A model generated the notes under the pieces. That model was given only the letters and a program-made list of their open reading frames with translations, searched no databases and was not told the DNA's origin. Below are positions 36,137 through 43,889 of a DNA stretch of 64,000 bases, piece by piece (position 1 is the stretch's first letter; every line of letters starts with the position of its first letter). Location: positions 975,001 to 1,039,000 of the forward strand of contig NZ_JACHMI010000001.1 of assembly GCF_014207985.1 (NCBI RefSeq), in the 5' to 3' direction. A program made the position numbers and the translations under genes. The stretch is from Nonomuraea rubra (lineage in GTDB: Bacteria; Actinomycetota; Actinomycetes; Streptosporangiales; Streptosporangiaceae).

Positions 36137-36382
36137 TCAATCCTTCAGCCAGCCCTCGCCGAACAGGTGTGCCAGCCCTCGTTCGAGGGAGTCCACCAGG
36201 TGCGGTGTCTCCCCGGGGTAGAGCGGGACGATCGCGCGGGCGGCGACCCGGCCCTCGGCGTCCCACAGCAGCAGGAGCCGCTGGCGCCTGGTCGTCTCGG
36301 CCCAGTCGCAGCGCAGGCCGTGGTGGTGGGAGAGCCCGATGATCCGATCGCGGATGGCCGCGTAGTCGTCTCGTTCTACCAC
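36137..36382 (-). CDS. Small hypothetical protein paired with the HicB-like gene
   Basis: Not recognised. 81 residues: VERDDYAAIRDRIIGLSHHHG, a strand-rich centre (LLLLWDAEGRVAARAIVPLY) and a C-terminal helix LERGLAHLFGEGWL. I use the GTG at 36382 because TATAGT lies nine bases upstream on the minus strand and no ribosome site supports the ATG at 36412. It is the first gene of a two-gene operon. A toxin role is possible by position, but there is no HicA GSH motif. Confidence 0.5.
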   Translation of the reverse strand: MVERDDYAAIRDRIIGLSHHHGLRCDWAETTRRQRLLLLWDAEGRVAARAIVPLYPGETPHLVDSLERGLAHLFGEGWLKD

Positions 36383-36454
36383 ACGCGGCAGACTATATCC
36401 CTTGGCTACCATCGACAATGGGTCTTGTCGGCATGATTTCGCCATGCGTGTTGG

Positions 36455-37075
36455 TTACCGGACACTCCAGGCCCGCAGGAAGGCGTCCACGGCGGCGACG
36501 GCCATCGTCCGCAGCTCCGCGTCCTCCAGCTGGCGGGTGCCGAGCTGGGTGCGGGCCTCCAGCGGGCCGAGGAGCAGGGCCAGGAACTGCTCGGCCGCCA
36601 GGTCCGGGTCCGCGGCCCGCAGGCAGCCGGCCAGGGCGAGACGGGCCAGGCGGTCGGCCAGCGCCTGGTTGAGCCGGTCGGGGCCGCTCTCCTGGATGAT
36701 CTCCAGGATGTCGGGGAAGTGAATGATCTCCGAGTAGAGGAGCCGGCGCAGCGCGCACGAGCGGCCGTCGGTGTGCAGGCGGAGCAGGGCGTGGGCGACC
36801 CCCTCCAGCGTGGCGCGCAGGTCGCCGCCGGGGGTGCCGAGCGGCTCCAGGGCGGCGATGCGCTGCTCCAGGATGGCGCGGGCGGCGGCCTCCATGGCGT
36901 GCCTGAACAGCGTGGCCTTGTCGGTCATGTGGTTGTAGACCGTCGGCTTGGCCACGCCCGCCTCGCGGGCGATCTCCTGCACGCAGGACTGGGCGTAGCC
37001 CTCCCGCGCGAACACGGTGAACGCGCCCTCCAGGATCGCCTGCCGCTTGTCGATGCGCCCCCGCGTGGTCGTCAT
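36455..37075 (-). CDS. TetR-family regulator
   Basis: 206 residues. The HTH (about 8-55) shows RQAILEGAFTVFAREGY, VQEIAREAGVAKPTVYNHM and KATLFRHAM; the remaining helices form a TetR_C (AefR-like) domain. The start is set at the ATG at 37075 because TACAAT lies exactly seven bases upstream on the minus strand, implying a leaderless transcript. An operator-like sequence (37086-37099) overlaps that -10 box. The gene faces a damaged MFS transporter with a matching palindrome, so it probably repressed both. Confidence 0.88.
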   Translation of the reverse strand: MTTTRGRIDKRQAILEGAFTVFAREGYAQSCVQEIAREAGVAKPTVYNHMTDKATLFRHAMEAAARAILEQRIAALEPLGTPGGDLRATLEGVAHALLRLHTDGRSCALRRLLYSEIIHFPDILEIIQESGPDRLNQALADRLARLALAGCLRAADPDLAAEQFLALLLGPLEARTQLGTRQLEDAELRTMAVAAVDAFLRAWSVR

Positions 37076-37082
37076 GGCATCG

Positions 37083-37141
37083 ATTGTACTCATGGGTTCA
37101 CTTTCGTAGGCACGTCGGTCTATGTTTGAACTCATGAGTTC
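37083..37141. promoter_or_regulatory. Divergent leaderless promoters with paired TetR operators
   Basis: GTACTCATGGGTTC (37086-37099) and the perfect palindrome GAACTCATGAGTTC (37128-37141) share 12 of 14 positions and lie 42 bp apart, four helical turns. The first overlaps the tetR -10 (TACAAT, read on the minus strand at 37088-37083). The second overlaps the start codon at 37134, which sits seven bases after TATGTT (37121-37126). Confidence 0.65.
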
Positions 37142-37451
37142 AGAAAAGTTGGACGGTCGGTTGTTGTGGCTGATCGCCGTGATCCTGCTCGGCGGGCTGC
37201 TGGGCATCCTCAACAGCACCCTGGCCGCGGTCGCCACCGGCACCCTGGGCGCCGCCTTCGACACCTCGCTGAGCACGATCGGCTGGGCGTCCACCGGGTT
37301 CCTGCTGGCCGTGACGGCCACGATCACCGGGCTGCGCGGCGTCTTCTGGCTGGCCGTGGTCTCGAACCTGGTCGTCCTGTCCCTCATCCCGCTCCTGCCC
37401 GGCAAGGCCGGCGCGCAGGAGCCCGTACGGCGAGAAGGAGTGCACGCGTGA
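37134..37451 (+). pseudogene. MFS drug transporter with large in-frame internal deletion
   Basis: 105 residues. The first 64 are a normal N-terminus of a DHA2-type (EmrB/QacA-like) transporter: KLDGRLLWLIAVILLGGLLG, NSTLAAVATGTLG and STIGWASTGFLLAVTATI, covering helices 1-2. Directly after comes GLRGVFWLAVVSNLVVLSLI and a basic tail, which read as the last helix and C-terminus of the same family. About 350-400 residues (the middle ten to twelve helices) are missing, with the frame kept. The product cannot transport by itself. Its stop still overlaps the SDR start, so the deletion may persist because it keeps coupling. Confidence 0.75.
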
Positions 37452-38230
37452 AGACGTTGGTGATCACCGGCGGCACCGACGGGATGGGCAGGGCGCTCGC
37501 CCGCACCTACCTGGAGCGCGGCGACACGGTCGCCGTCGTGGGCAGGGACGCGGCCAAGGCGCTGCCGGGAGCGGTGTTCATCCAGGCGGACCTGAGCCTG
37601 ATCAGCGAGAACCGGAGGGTGATCGAGGAGGTCAACGCCAGGTTCCCGGCCGTGGACGCGCTGGTGTTGTGCGCGCGGTACTTCCGTACGCACCGGTTCG
37701 TGACGAAGGAGGGGCTGGAGGGCACGTTCGCGCTGGACTACCTGAGCCGCTTCCTGCTCAGCCACGGCCTCACCGCGCCCCGGACGATCGTGAACGTGTC
37801 GGGGCCCGGGCAGCCGGACGGGCGCATCCACTGGGATGACCTGATGCTGGAGCGCTCGTACGACGGCGTGACGGCGCAGTTCCAGGCCGGGAAGGCGAAC
37901 GACCTGCTGGGCGTCGCGTTCGCCGCACGGCACGGGGCACGCACCCGGTACGTCCTGATCCATCCGGGCGGGGTCTCGACGAGCGTCGCCGGCGAGTACG
38001 ACGCCGCGACCGCCGCGCACGTGGAGGCACTCAAGCGGCACGGCGTCCCGGTCGAGGAGGGGATCAAGCCGATCGTCGCCCGCCTCGACGACCCGCCCGC
38101 GGAGCCGCTCACCGCCTTCGCCCGCCACCGGCGGATCGGCCTGGACCTGCCGTCCTTCGACGCGCGGGCGGCGGAACGGCTGCACGAGCGGACCCTGGAG
38201 CTGATTGGTCCGAGAGGCGGACCAATTTAG
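37448..38230 (+). CDS. Short-chain dehydrogenase/reductase family protein with altered active site
   Basis: 260 residues. The NAD(P)-binding motif TGGTDGMGRA (residues 7-16) is intact and Ser118 of the active site is in VNVSGPG. At the YxxxK motif the sequence reads FQAGK (Phe145, Lys149), so the catalytic Tyr is replaced by Phe. The NNAG motif is also changed to LCAR. The enzyme may be inactive, or use an unusual residue. The GTG start overlaps the stop of the deleted MFS gene. A hairpin overlaps its stop codon. Confidence 0.8.
   Translation: MKTLVITGGTDGMGRALARTYLERGDTVAVVGRDAAKALPGAVFIQADLSLISENRRVIEEVNARFPAVDALVLCARYFRTHRFVTKEGLEGTFALDYLSRFLLSHGLTAPRTIVNVSGPGQPDGRIHWDDLMLERSYDGVTAQFQAGKANDLLGVAFAARHGARTRYVLIHPGGVSTSVAGEYDAATAAHVEALKRHGVPVEEGIKPIVARLDDPPAEPLTAFARHRRIGLDLPSFDARAAERLHERTLELIGPRGGPI
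38204..38226. terminator. Hairpin overlapping the SDR stop codon
   Basis: Perfect 8-base arms ATTGGTCC (38204-38211) and GGACCAAT (38219-38226) with a 7-base loop, followed by TTAG, lie at the very end of the SDR gene. Confidence 0.55.
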
Positions 38231-38305
38231 CGAGATTGGCTCTATGGCCTGGCCATTCATGCCGTTTTGATGGGACCTGTTCAACGTATCGAGGAGGCAA
38301 TGATC

Positions 38306-38641
38306 ATGGCTGTCGACATCAGCGCCGCAGTGTCGGTCCCCGAGGCCATCGGGACGCTCCCGGGCCCCTGGCAGCAGCGGCAACTCGCCGAGGTGAACGA
38401 CGCGGTCGTGCGGCTGGCCCGGCTCCACGGCGAGTTCCCCTGGCACTACCACGACGAGGACGAGCTGTTCCTGTGCTGGGACGGCACGTTCCGGCTGGAG
38501 CTGGAGGGGCGCGAGCCGGTCGTCATGACGCCCGGCGACCTCTTCGTCGTCCCGCGCGGCCTGCGGCACAGGCCCGTGGCGGACGAGCCGGCCCACGCGC
38601 TCATGGTGGAGAAGCCGGAGACCAAGCAGTACGGCAACTGA
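38306..38641 (+). CDS. Cupin-domain protein
   Basis: 111 residues, one double-stranded beta-helix. Metal-binding motif 1 reads WHYHDEDELFLCWDG, giving two His and a Glu; motif 2 includes PGDLFVVPRGLRHRP with the second His. The ATG at 38306 is eight bases from GAGGAGG; an ATG at 38300 is too close. Single-domain cupins of this size act as isomerases, dioxygenases or sugar binders; no substrate can be named. It lies 75 bases after the SDR gene and 80 before rtcB. Confidence 0.85.
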   Translation: MAVDISAAVSVPEAIGTLPGPWQQRQLAEVNDAVVRLARLHGEFPWHYHDEDELFLCWDGTFRLELEGREPVVMTPGDLFVVPRGLRHRPVADEPAHALMVEKPETKQYGN

Positions 38642-38721
38642 CGCTAAATCGGTTGCGGGGGTATGAGAAGTCTGGCCAGATAGATCGCGTTCGGAGTGTG
38701 ACCGGGAGGAGGCGATACGAG

Positions 38722-39909
38722 ATGACGTACAACGAGGTGACCGGAACGCGGCGTCCGCTCAGGATGTGGGCGGAGCCGGAGACAGTCGAGCCGCAGGCGA
38801 TGCAGCAGCTTCGCAACGTGGCGAACCTTGAGTGGGTTCACGGTGTCGCCGTCATGCCGGACGTGCACCACGGCAAGGGCGCGACCGTGGGCTCGGTCAT
38901 CGCGATGCGGGACGCTGTCTCGCCCGCGGCCGTCGGCGTGGACATCGGGTGCGGCATGACGGCCGTCAAGACGTCGTACCAGGCTTCGCGGCTCCCCGAC
39001 AACCTGGCCTACCTGCGCGGGAAGCTCGAGCAGGCCGTGCCGGTCGGGTTCGGGCACCACAAGCGGCCGGTCGATCCGGGCGAGGTGCACGGGATGAAGC
39101 CGGCCGGGTGGGCGGAGTTCTGGAAGGGCTTCGACGAGCTGGCGCCGGCCGTCATGGCGCGGCGCGAGCGGGCCGAGGTGCAGATGGGCACGCTCGGCGG
39201 TGGCAACCACTTCCTCGAGGTCTGCGCGGACGACGAGGGCTGGGTGTGGGTCGTGCTGCACTCCGGGTCGCGCAACATCGGCAAGGAGCTGGCGGAGCAC
39301 CACATCGGGGTGGCGCGCGGGCTGTCGCACAACCAGGGCCTGGTGGACCGGGACCTGGCGGTCTTCCTCGGCCGCACGTCCGAGATGGACGCCTACCGGC
39401 GCGACCTGTTCTGGGCGCAGGACTACGCGCGGCGCAACCGGGCGCTGATGATGGGGCTGGTGTGCGACGTGCTGCGGCGGCACCTGCCCGAGATCACGTT
39501 CGACCAGCCGATCTCCTGCCACCACAACTACGTGGCGGAGGAACGGTACGACGGGGTGGACGTGCTCGTGACCAGGAAGGGCGCGATCCGGGCCGGCGCC
39601 GGGGAGCTGGGGATCATCCCGGGCTCGATGGCCACCGGGACGTACATCGTCAAGGGCCTGGGCAACGCGGCGGCGTTCAACTCGGCCTCGCACGGGGCGG
39701 GGCGGAAGATGAGCCGTACCAAGGCGAAGAAGACGTTCACCGTCAAGGACCTGGAGGAGCAGACGGCGGGCGTGGAGTGCCGCAAGGACTCCGGGGTGCT
39801 GGATGAGATTCCGGGTGCGTACAAGGATCTGGAGTCCGTGATGGCGGCGCAGACGGACCTGGTGCAGGTGGTCGCGCACCTGCGGCAGCTCATCTGCATC
39901 AAGGGCTAG
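38722..39909 (+). CDS. rtcB: RNA ligase RtcB
   Basis: 395 residues. RtcB joins RNA 2',3'-cyclic phosphate or 3'-phosphate ends to 5'-OH ends using GTP and Mn2+. Signature motifs are all visible: MPDVHHGKGATVGSV, GVDIGCGM, GTLGGGNHF with metal ligands, HSGSRNIG, and SHGAGRKMSR with the guanylylated His. The length is in the short bacterial form. The ATG at 38722 follows GGGAGGAGG. No archease gene and no RtcR-type regulator lies nearby. It may repair stress-cleaved tRNA or rRNA. Confidence 0.95.
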   Translation: MTYNEVTGTRRPLRMWAEPETVEPQAMQQLRNVANLEWVHGVAVMPDVHHGKGATVGSVIAMRDAVSPAAVGVDIGCGMTAVKTSYQASRLPDNLAYLRGKLEQAVPVGFGHHKRPVDPGEVHGMKPAGWAEFWKGFDELAPAVMARRERAEVQMGTLGGGNHFLEVCADDEGWVWVVLHSGSRNIGKELAEHHIGVARGLSHNQGLVDRDLAVFLGRTSEMDAYRRDLFWAQDYARRNRALMMGLVCDVLRRHLPEITFDQPISCHHNYVAEERYDGVDVLVTRKGAIRAGAGELGIIPGSMATGTYIVKGLGNAAAFNSASHGAGRKMSRTKAKKTFTVKDLEEQTAGVECRKDSGVLDEIPGAYKDLESVMAAQTDLVQVVAHLRQLICIKG

Positions 39910-39954
39910 AGCGGCTGGCGGGCCGGGCGCGGCGGGTGGCCCGCCGCCGCCGGT

Positions 39955-40944
39955 TCACGCCGACTCCCGTACGACCAGCTCGGCCGGCAGCAGTACGGGC
40001 TCGCCGGAGCCGCCCTCGAACAACCCCAGCAGCAGGTCCACGGTCGCGGTGGCCCAGTCGGTCATCGGGCTGTGGACCGTGGTCAGGGCGGGGGCGGTGT
40101 AGCGGGCGGCCTCGATGTCGTCGAAGCCCACCACCGCCACGTCGTCCGGCACCCTGCGGCCCGCCTCGCGCAGGGTGCGCAGGGCGCCGATGGCCATGAG
40201 GTCGTTGGCGGCGAAGACGGCGTCCAGGCCGGGGTCGTCCTGGAGGAGCTGGCGCATGGCGTCGGCGCCGGAGACGCGGGTGAAGTCGCCGATCGCGACG
40301 ATGGAGCGGTGGCCGGTCCGGCGCATGACGTCCGTGTAGCCGGTGAGGCGCTCCTGCGAGGCGATCATGTCCAGCGGGCCCGTGATCGTGGCCACCCGGC
40401 GTCTGCCCTGCCGCAGGAGGTGCCGTACGGCGAGGTCGGTGCCGCCGGGGTTGTCGTTGTCCACGTACGGGACGGCCGGGTTCGTGCGGCCCAGGGAGAC
40501 GACCGGGATGCCCTGGCGGGCCAGCGTCGAGGGCAGGGAGTCCGCCCCGTGCATGGAGACGAGCATGACGCCGTCCACGTGGCCTGCCGCGACGTACCGT
40601 GTGACCCGGGCGCGGCTGTCCTCGGAGCCGGCCAGCATGAGCACCACCTGCTTGCCCGCCGACTCCAGCTTCCTGCTGGCCTGGCGGATCACGGCCGAGA
40701 ACATCGGGTCGTCCGAGACCAGGCCCTTGGGCGGGTCGGAGACGACGAGGGCGACGGCGTTCGTGCGGCGGGTGGCGAGGTTGCGGGCGGCGGCGTGGGG
40801 GACGTAGCCGAGCTCCCTGACGGCTCTCAGCACGACCTCGCGGATGGACGGGGCGACGGTGGTGGCGCCGTTGATCACTCGGGACACGCTGGACTTGGAG
40901 ACGCCGGCGCGGGCGGCCACGGCTTCCAGGGTGGGTCTGTTCAC
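39955..40944 (-). CDS. LacI-family regulator (CebR-like context)
   Basis: 329 residues. The HTH (about 3-50) reads LEAVAARAGVSKSSVSRVI and the hinge is AAARNLATRRTNAVALVV; the sugar-binding domain follows to the end (DAVFAANDLMAIGALRTLRE, VAVVGFDDIEAARY). The GTG at 40944 is used because the HTH starts right there, with AGGAGGG just upstream. Three palindromes of the GAGCGCTC type lie between it and the GH16 gene, matching the known CebR-type box. It therefore probably represses the glucanase and itself until an oligosaccharide binds. Confidence 0.9.
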   Translation of the reverse strand: MNRPTLEAVAARAGVSKSSVSRVINGATTVAPSIREVVLRAVRELGYVPHAAARNLATRRTNAVALVVSDPPKGLVSDDPMFSAVIRQASRKLESAGKQVVLMLAGSEDSRARVTRYVAAGHVDGVMLVSMHGADSLPSTLARQGIPVVSLGRTNPAVPYVDNDNPGGTDLAVRHLLRQGRRRVATITGPLDMIASQERLTGYTDVMRRTGHRSIVAIGDFTRVSGADAMRQLLQDDPGLDAVFAANDLMAIGALRTLREAGRRVPDDVAVVGFDDIEAARYTAPALTTVHSPMTDWATATVDLLLGLFEGGSGEPVLLPAELVVRESA

Positions 40945-40961
40945 TTCCCTCCTAGCGGGCG

Positions 40962-40975
40962 AGAGAGCGCTTCCC
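40962..40975. promoter_or_regulatory. LacI/CebR-like operator, site A (imperfect)
   Basis: AGAGAGCGCTTCCC lies 18 bases upstream of the lacI GTG and matches TGGGAGCGCTCCCA at 10 of 14 positions, with the AGCGCT core intact. Confidence 0.45.
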
Positions 40976-41123
40976 CATGAGGGTGGGGTGCGGGGCGCGG
41001 AGCAGTCAAGAAGGGGGGTGCCGGGGAATGTTTCTCGGGGCTCGGGCGGCGCTGGGGTCGGTCGCATGGTGGATCTCGGATCGTGGCTGGTCAGATGGTA
41101 TGGAAGGGGTCGCGGGCGTGGCG

Positions 41124-41139
41124 AAGAGAGCGCTCTCTT
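41124..41139. promoter_or_regulatory. LacI/CebR-like operator, site B (perfect 16-bp palindrome)
   Basis: AAGAGAGCGCTCTCTT is a perfect palindrome with the AGCGCT core, in the middle of the 312-base lacI/GH16 intergenic region. Confidence 0.6.
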
Positions 41140-41176
41140 TTGCGTCGGAGAGGTTTCTGGGGAGTTAACGAACGCC

Positions 41177-41226
41177 TTGACAGGGGTTGGCGACGCGAGC
41201 ACTCTCCTTCTCAGGGAGCGCTCCCT
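41177..41226 (+). promoter_or_regulatory. GH16 promoter with LacI/CebR-like operator, site C
   Basis: TTGACA (41177-41182) is a perfect -35; 17 bases later CACTCT is a poor -10. The perfect palindrome AGGGAGCGCTCCCT (41213-41226) would lie on the transcription start and matches the CebR box at 12 of 14 positions. Confidence 0.6.
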
Positions 41227-41256
41227 CGAACCATCCCCCAGTTTGACGGAGACGTT

Positions 41257-42957
41257 GTGAGTCCACTGTTACGCCGTCTCGTGGCGCTCGTCGCCCTCGT
41301 GATCCCCCTGTCCTCCCTGGCGGTCCTGCCGGCCCACGCCGCCGACCCGCTGCTGTCCCAGGGCAAGCCCGTCACCGCCTCCTCCACCGAGAGCGCCGCC
41401 GCCTTCCCCGCCTCCGCCGCCGTGGACGGCGATCCCGGCACCCGCTGGTCCAGCGCGTTCTCCGACCCGCAGTGGATCCAGGTGGACCTCGGCTCGGCCG
41501 CCACCATCAGCCAGGTCGAGCTGAGCTGGGAGGCCGCGTACGCCACCGCCTTCCAGGTCCAGGCGTCCACCGACGGCAGCACCTGGAGCACCCTCTACTC
41601 GACCGCCGCCGGCACCGGCGGAAACCAGACCCTGTCCGTGTCCGGAAGCGGCAGGTACGTCCGCGTCCACGGCACCCAGCGCGCCACCCAGTGGGGCTAC
41701 AGCCTCTGGGAGTTCAAGGTGTACGGGACCGGGAGCGGTACCGGCGGCGAGCGGCTGCTGTCGTACAACAAGCCCGGCGTCGCCTCCAGCTCGCAGCACG
41801 ACGCGAACTGCTGGGAGTGCACCCCGGCCAGGGCGTTCGACCTCGACCCCGCCAGCAGGTGGGCCACGGCTGCGTGGTCGGACCCGGGCTGGATCCACGT
41901 CGACCTGGGCGCGACCGCCCAGATCAGCAAGGTCGTGCTGCAGTGGGACCCGGCCTACGCCAGGTCGTTCCAGATCCAGACCTCCCCTGACGCGAACACC
42001 TGGACCACCATCTACAGCACGACCAGCGGCACCGGCTTCAAGCAGACGCTGAACGTCAGCGGCACCGGCCGGTACGTCCGCATGTACGGCACCCAGCGCG
42101 CCGGCGCCTACGGCTACAGCCTGTGGGAGTTCCAGGTGTACGGCACCGGCGGCAACCCCACCACCCCGCCCGCCCCGCCCAGGGACCCCGCCAACCCGCC
42201 GGCCCTGGTGTGGAGCGACGAGTTCAACGGCGCCGCCGGCACCAAGCCCGACGCCGCCAAGTGGCGGGCCGACCCCGGCACCGGCCCGAACAACGAGCTG
42301 GAGTACTACACCAACCACGACAACGCCTCGATGGACGGCCAGGGACATCTGGTCATGGAGGCCCGCAAGCAGGCCACGCCCGGCTCCGCCTGCCCGCCCG
42401 ACCCGCTCACCGGCAGCACCACCTGCCAGTACACCTCCGCCAGGATGAACACCGGGACGAAGTTCCACTTCACCTACGGCCGCGTCGAGGCCCGGATCAA
42501 GGTGCCGAAGGGCAACGGGCTCTGGCCGGCGTTCTGGATGATGGGGGCCGACTTCCTGACCGGGCGGCCGTGGCCGTACAACGGCGAGATCGACATCATG
42601 GAGGTGCTCGGCAAGGACGTGAAGACGTCCTACTCGACCGTGCACGCGCCCGCGTACAACGGGGGCGGCGGCGTCGGGTCGCCGTACACGCTGCCGAACG
42701 GCGCCGACTACTCCGACGACTTCCACGTCTGGGCAGCCAACTGGGACAGCAAGGGCATCGTCTACACGCTCGACGGGCGGACGGTGTTCACGATCAGCAA
42801 GGACCAGGTCGAGCAGACGCGCGGCCCCTGGATCTTCGACCACCCCTTCTACATCATCCTCAACCTCGCCGTGGGCGGCGACTGGCCGGGGCCGCCGGAC
42901 GCCGCCACGCCCTTCCCGTCAAGGATGCTCGTCGACTACGTGCGGGTCTACCAGTGA
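41257..42957 (+). CDS. Secreted GH16 beta-glucanase with two N-terminal F5/8 type C (CBM32-like) modules
   Basis: 566 residues. A signal peptide (about 1-28, ending AHAA) is followed by two discoidin-like carbohydrate-binding modules (about 30-165 and 170-300), each with RWSSA/RWATA, WIQVDLG/WIHVDLG and GYSLWEFKVYG/GYSLWEFQVYG. A Pro-rich linker leads to the GH16 catalytic domain (about 320-566) with the nucleophile and acid/base in GEIDIMEVLG and NNELEYYTN upstream. GH16 enzymes of this type cleave beta-1,3 or beta-1,3-1,4 glucans. The GTG start follows GGAG. LacI operators upstream imply sugar induction. It is followed 20 bases later by a DUF1996 gene. Confidence 0.93.
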   Translation: MSPLLRRLVALVALVIPLSSLAVLPAHAADPLLSQGKPVTASSTESAAAFPASAAVDGDPGTRWSSAFSDPQWIQVDLGSAATISQVELSWEAAYATAFQVQASTDGSTWSTLYSTAAGTGGNQTLSVSGSGRYVRVHGTQRATQWGYSLWEFKVYGTGSGTGGERLLSYNKPGVASSSQHDANCWECTPARAFDLDPASRWATAAWSDPGWIHVDLGATAQISKVVLQWDPAYARSFQIQTSPDANTWTTIYSTTSGTGFKQTLNVSGTGRYVRMYGTQRAGAYGYSLWEFQVYGTGGNPTTPPAPPRDPANPPALVWSDEFNGAAGTKPDAAKWRADPGTGPNNELEYYTNHDNASMDGQGHLVMEARKQATPGSACPPDPLTGSTTCQYTSARMNTGTKFHFTYGRVEARIKVPKGNGLWPAFWMMGADFLTGRPWPYNGEIDIMEVLGKDVKTSYSTVHAPAYNGGGGVGSPYTLPNGADYSDDFHVWAANWDSKGIVYTLDGRTVFTISKDQVEQTRGPWIFDHPFYIILNLAVGGDWPGPPDAATPFPSRMLVDYVRVYQ

Positions 42958-42977
42958 CCCGCGTCAAGGGAGCCGCC

Positions 42978-43814
42978 ATGCGGATCTTAGCCCTGTTGTC
43001 ACTGCTGCTCGGCACGTTCGTCGTCGCCGCGCCGCCGCCCGCCGCGGCCGAGCCCGTACGGGTGGCGGAGTTCCTCGCCGACTGCCCGTTCAGCCACCGG
43101 CTGCCCGACGACCCGATCGTCTTCCCCGGCCTGCCGGGCGCCTCGCACATGCACAGCTTCTTCGGCAGCCGCGTCACCAACGCCCACACCCAGCTCAACG
43201 ACCTGCTGAACGGCGCCACGAACTGCAACCCGGCCGTGGACAAGTCGTCGTACTGGGTGCCGACCCTCTACCGGGACGGCGCCCCGGTCGAGCCGGCCAT
43301 CGTCACGTTCTACTACCTCGGGGAAGGGGTCAGGGACGACATCATCGCCAGGATCCAGCCGCTCCCGCTGGGGCTGCGGATCGTGGCGGGCAACGCCAAG
43401 GCCACCGGCCCCGACAGCACGACGATCTCCCGGTGGTCGTGCCTGCACGCCGGGCACGTGGGAGCCTCCAAGGACTTCGTGAACTGCCCGTCGGGCACGA
43501 TGCTGGAGTCGTACCTGGACTTCCCGCAGTGCTGGAACGGGCGGGACCTGGACTCCGCCGACCACAAGAGCCACATGGCCTACCCGGTGGCGGGGGCGTG
43601 CCCGAGCACGCATCCGGTGCCGGTGCCGAAGTTGCGGCAGGTGATCCGGTATCCGGTCAGCGGGGATCCGTCCCGGTTCCGGCTGTCGTCGGGCGGCGGG
43701 TTCACGATGCACGGCGACTTCTTCAATGCCTGGCCGGTGGCCGAGATGGAACGGCGGGTGCGTGACTGCATCCGGCCGATCATCAAGTGCGGCGCCGACG
43801 GGCGTCCTTCGTAG
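42978..43814 (+). CDS. Secreted DUF1996 protein
   Basis: 278 residues with a signal peptide (about 1-24, ending AAAEP). The DUF1996 domain fills the rest, with typical phrases FLADCPFSHRLPDDPIVFPG, ASHMHSFFGS, SSYWVPTLY, SYLDFPQCWNG and SHMAYP. Numerous Cys and His residues suggest disulfides and possibly metal binding. In fungi and actinobacteria these proteins are secreted and their biochemical role is not established. AAGGGAG precedes the ATG. Close spacing to GH16 suggests joint expression during polysaccharide use. Confidence 0.88.
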   Translation: MRILALLSLLLGTFVVAAPPPAAAEPVRVAEFLADCPFSHRLPDDPIVFPGLPGASHMHSFFGSRVTNAHTQLNDLLNGATNCNPAVDKSSYWVPTLYRDGAPVEPAIVTFYYLGEGVRDDIIARIQPLPLGLRIVAGNAKATGPDSTTISRWSCLHAGHVGASKDFVNCPSGTMLESYLDFPQCWNGRDLDSADHKSHMAYPVAGACPSTHPVPVPKLRQVIRYPVSGDPSRFRLSSGGGFTMHGDFFNAWPVAEMERRVRDCIRPIIKCGADGRPS

Positions 43815-43889
43815 GTGTTCCGTACGTCCGGGCGGGTGCGCGCCTGCCCGGACGTGCCTGCTCATGGTCTCAGGAAGGCGGTCTTGCCG

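Noticed and set aside
36137..36382. HicA toxin
   Set aside because: The protein lacks the conserved Gly-Ser-His active-site segment and HicA-type size and charge pattern; kept as hypothetical.
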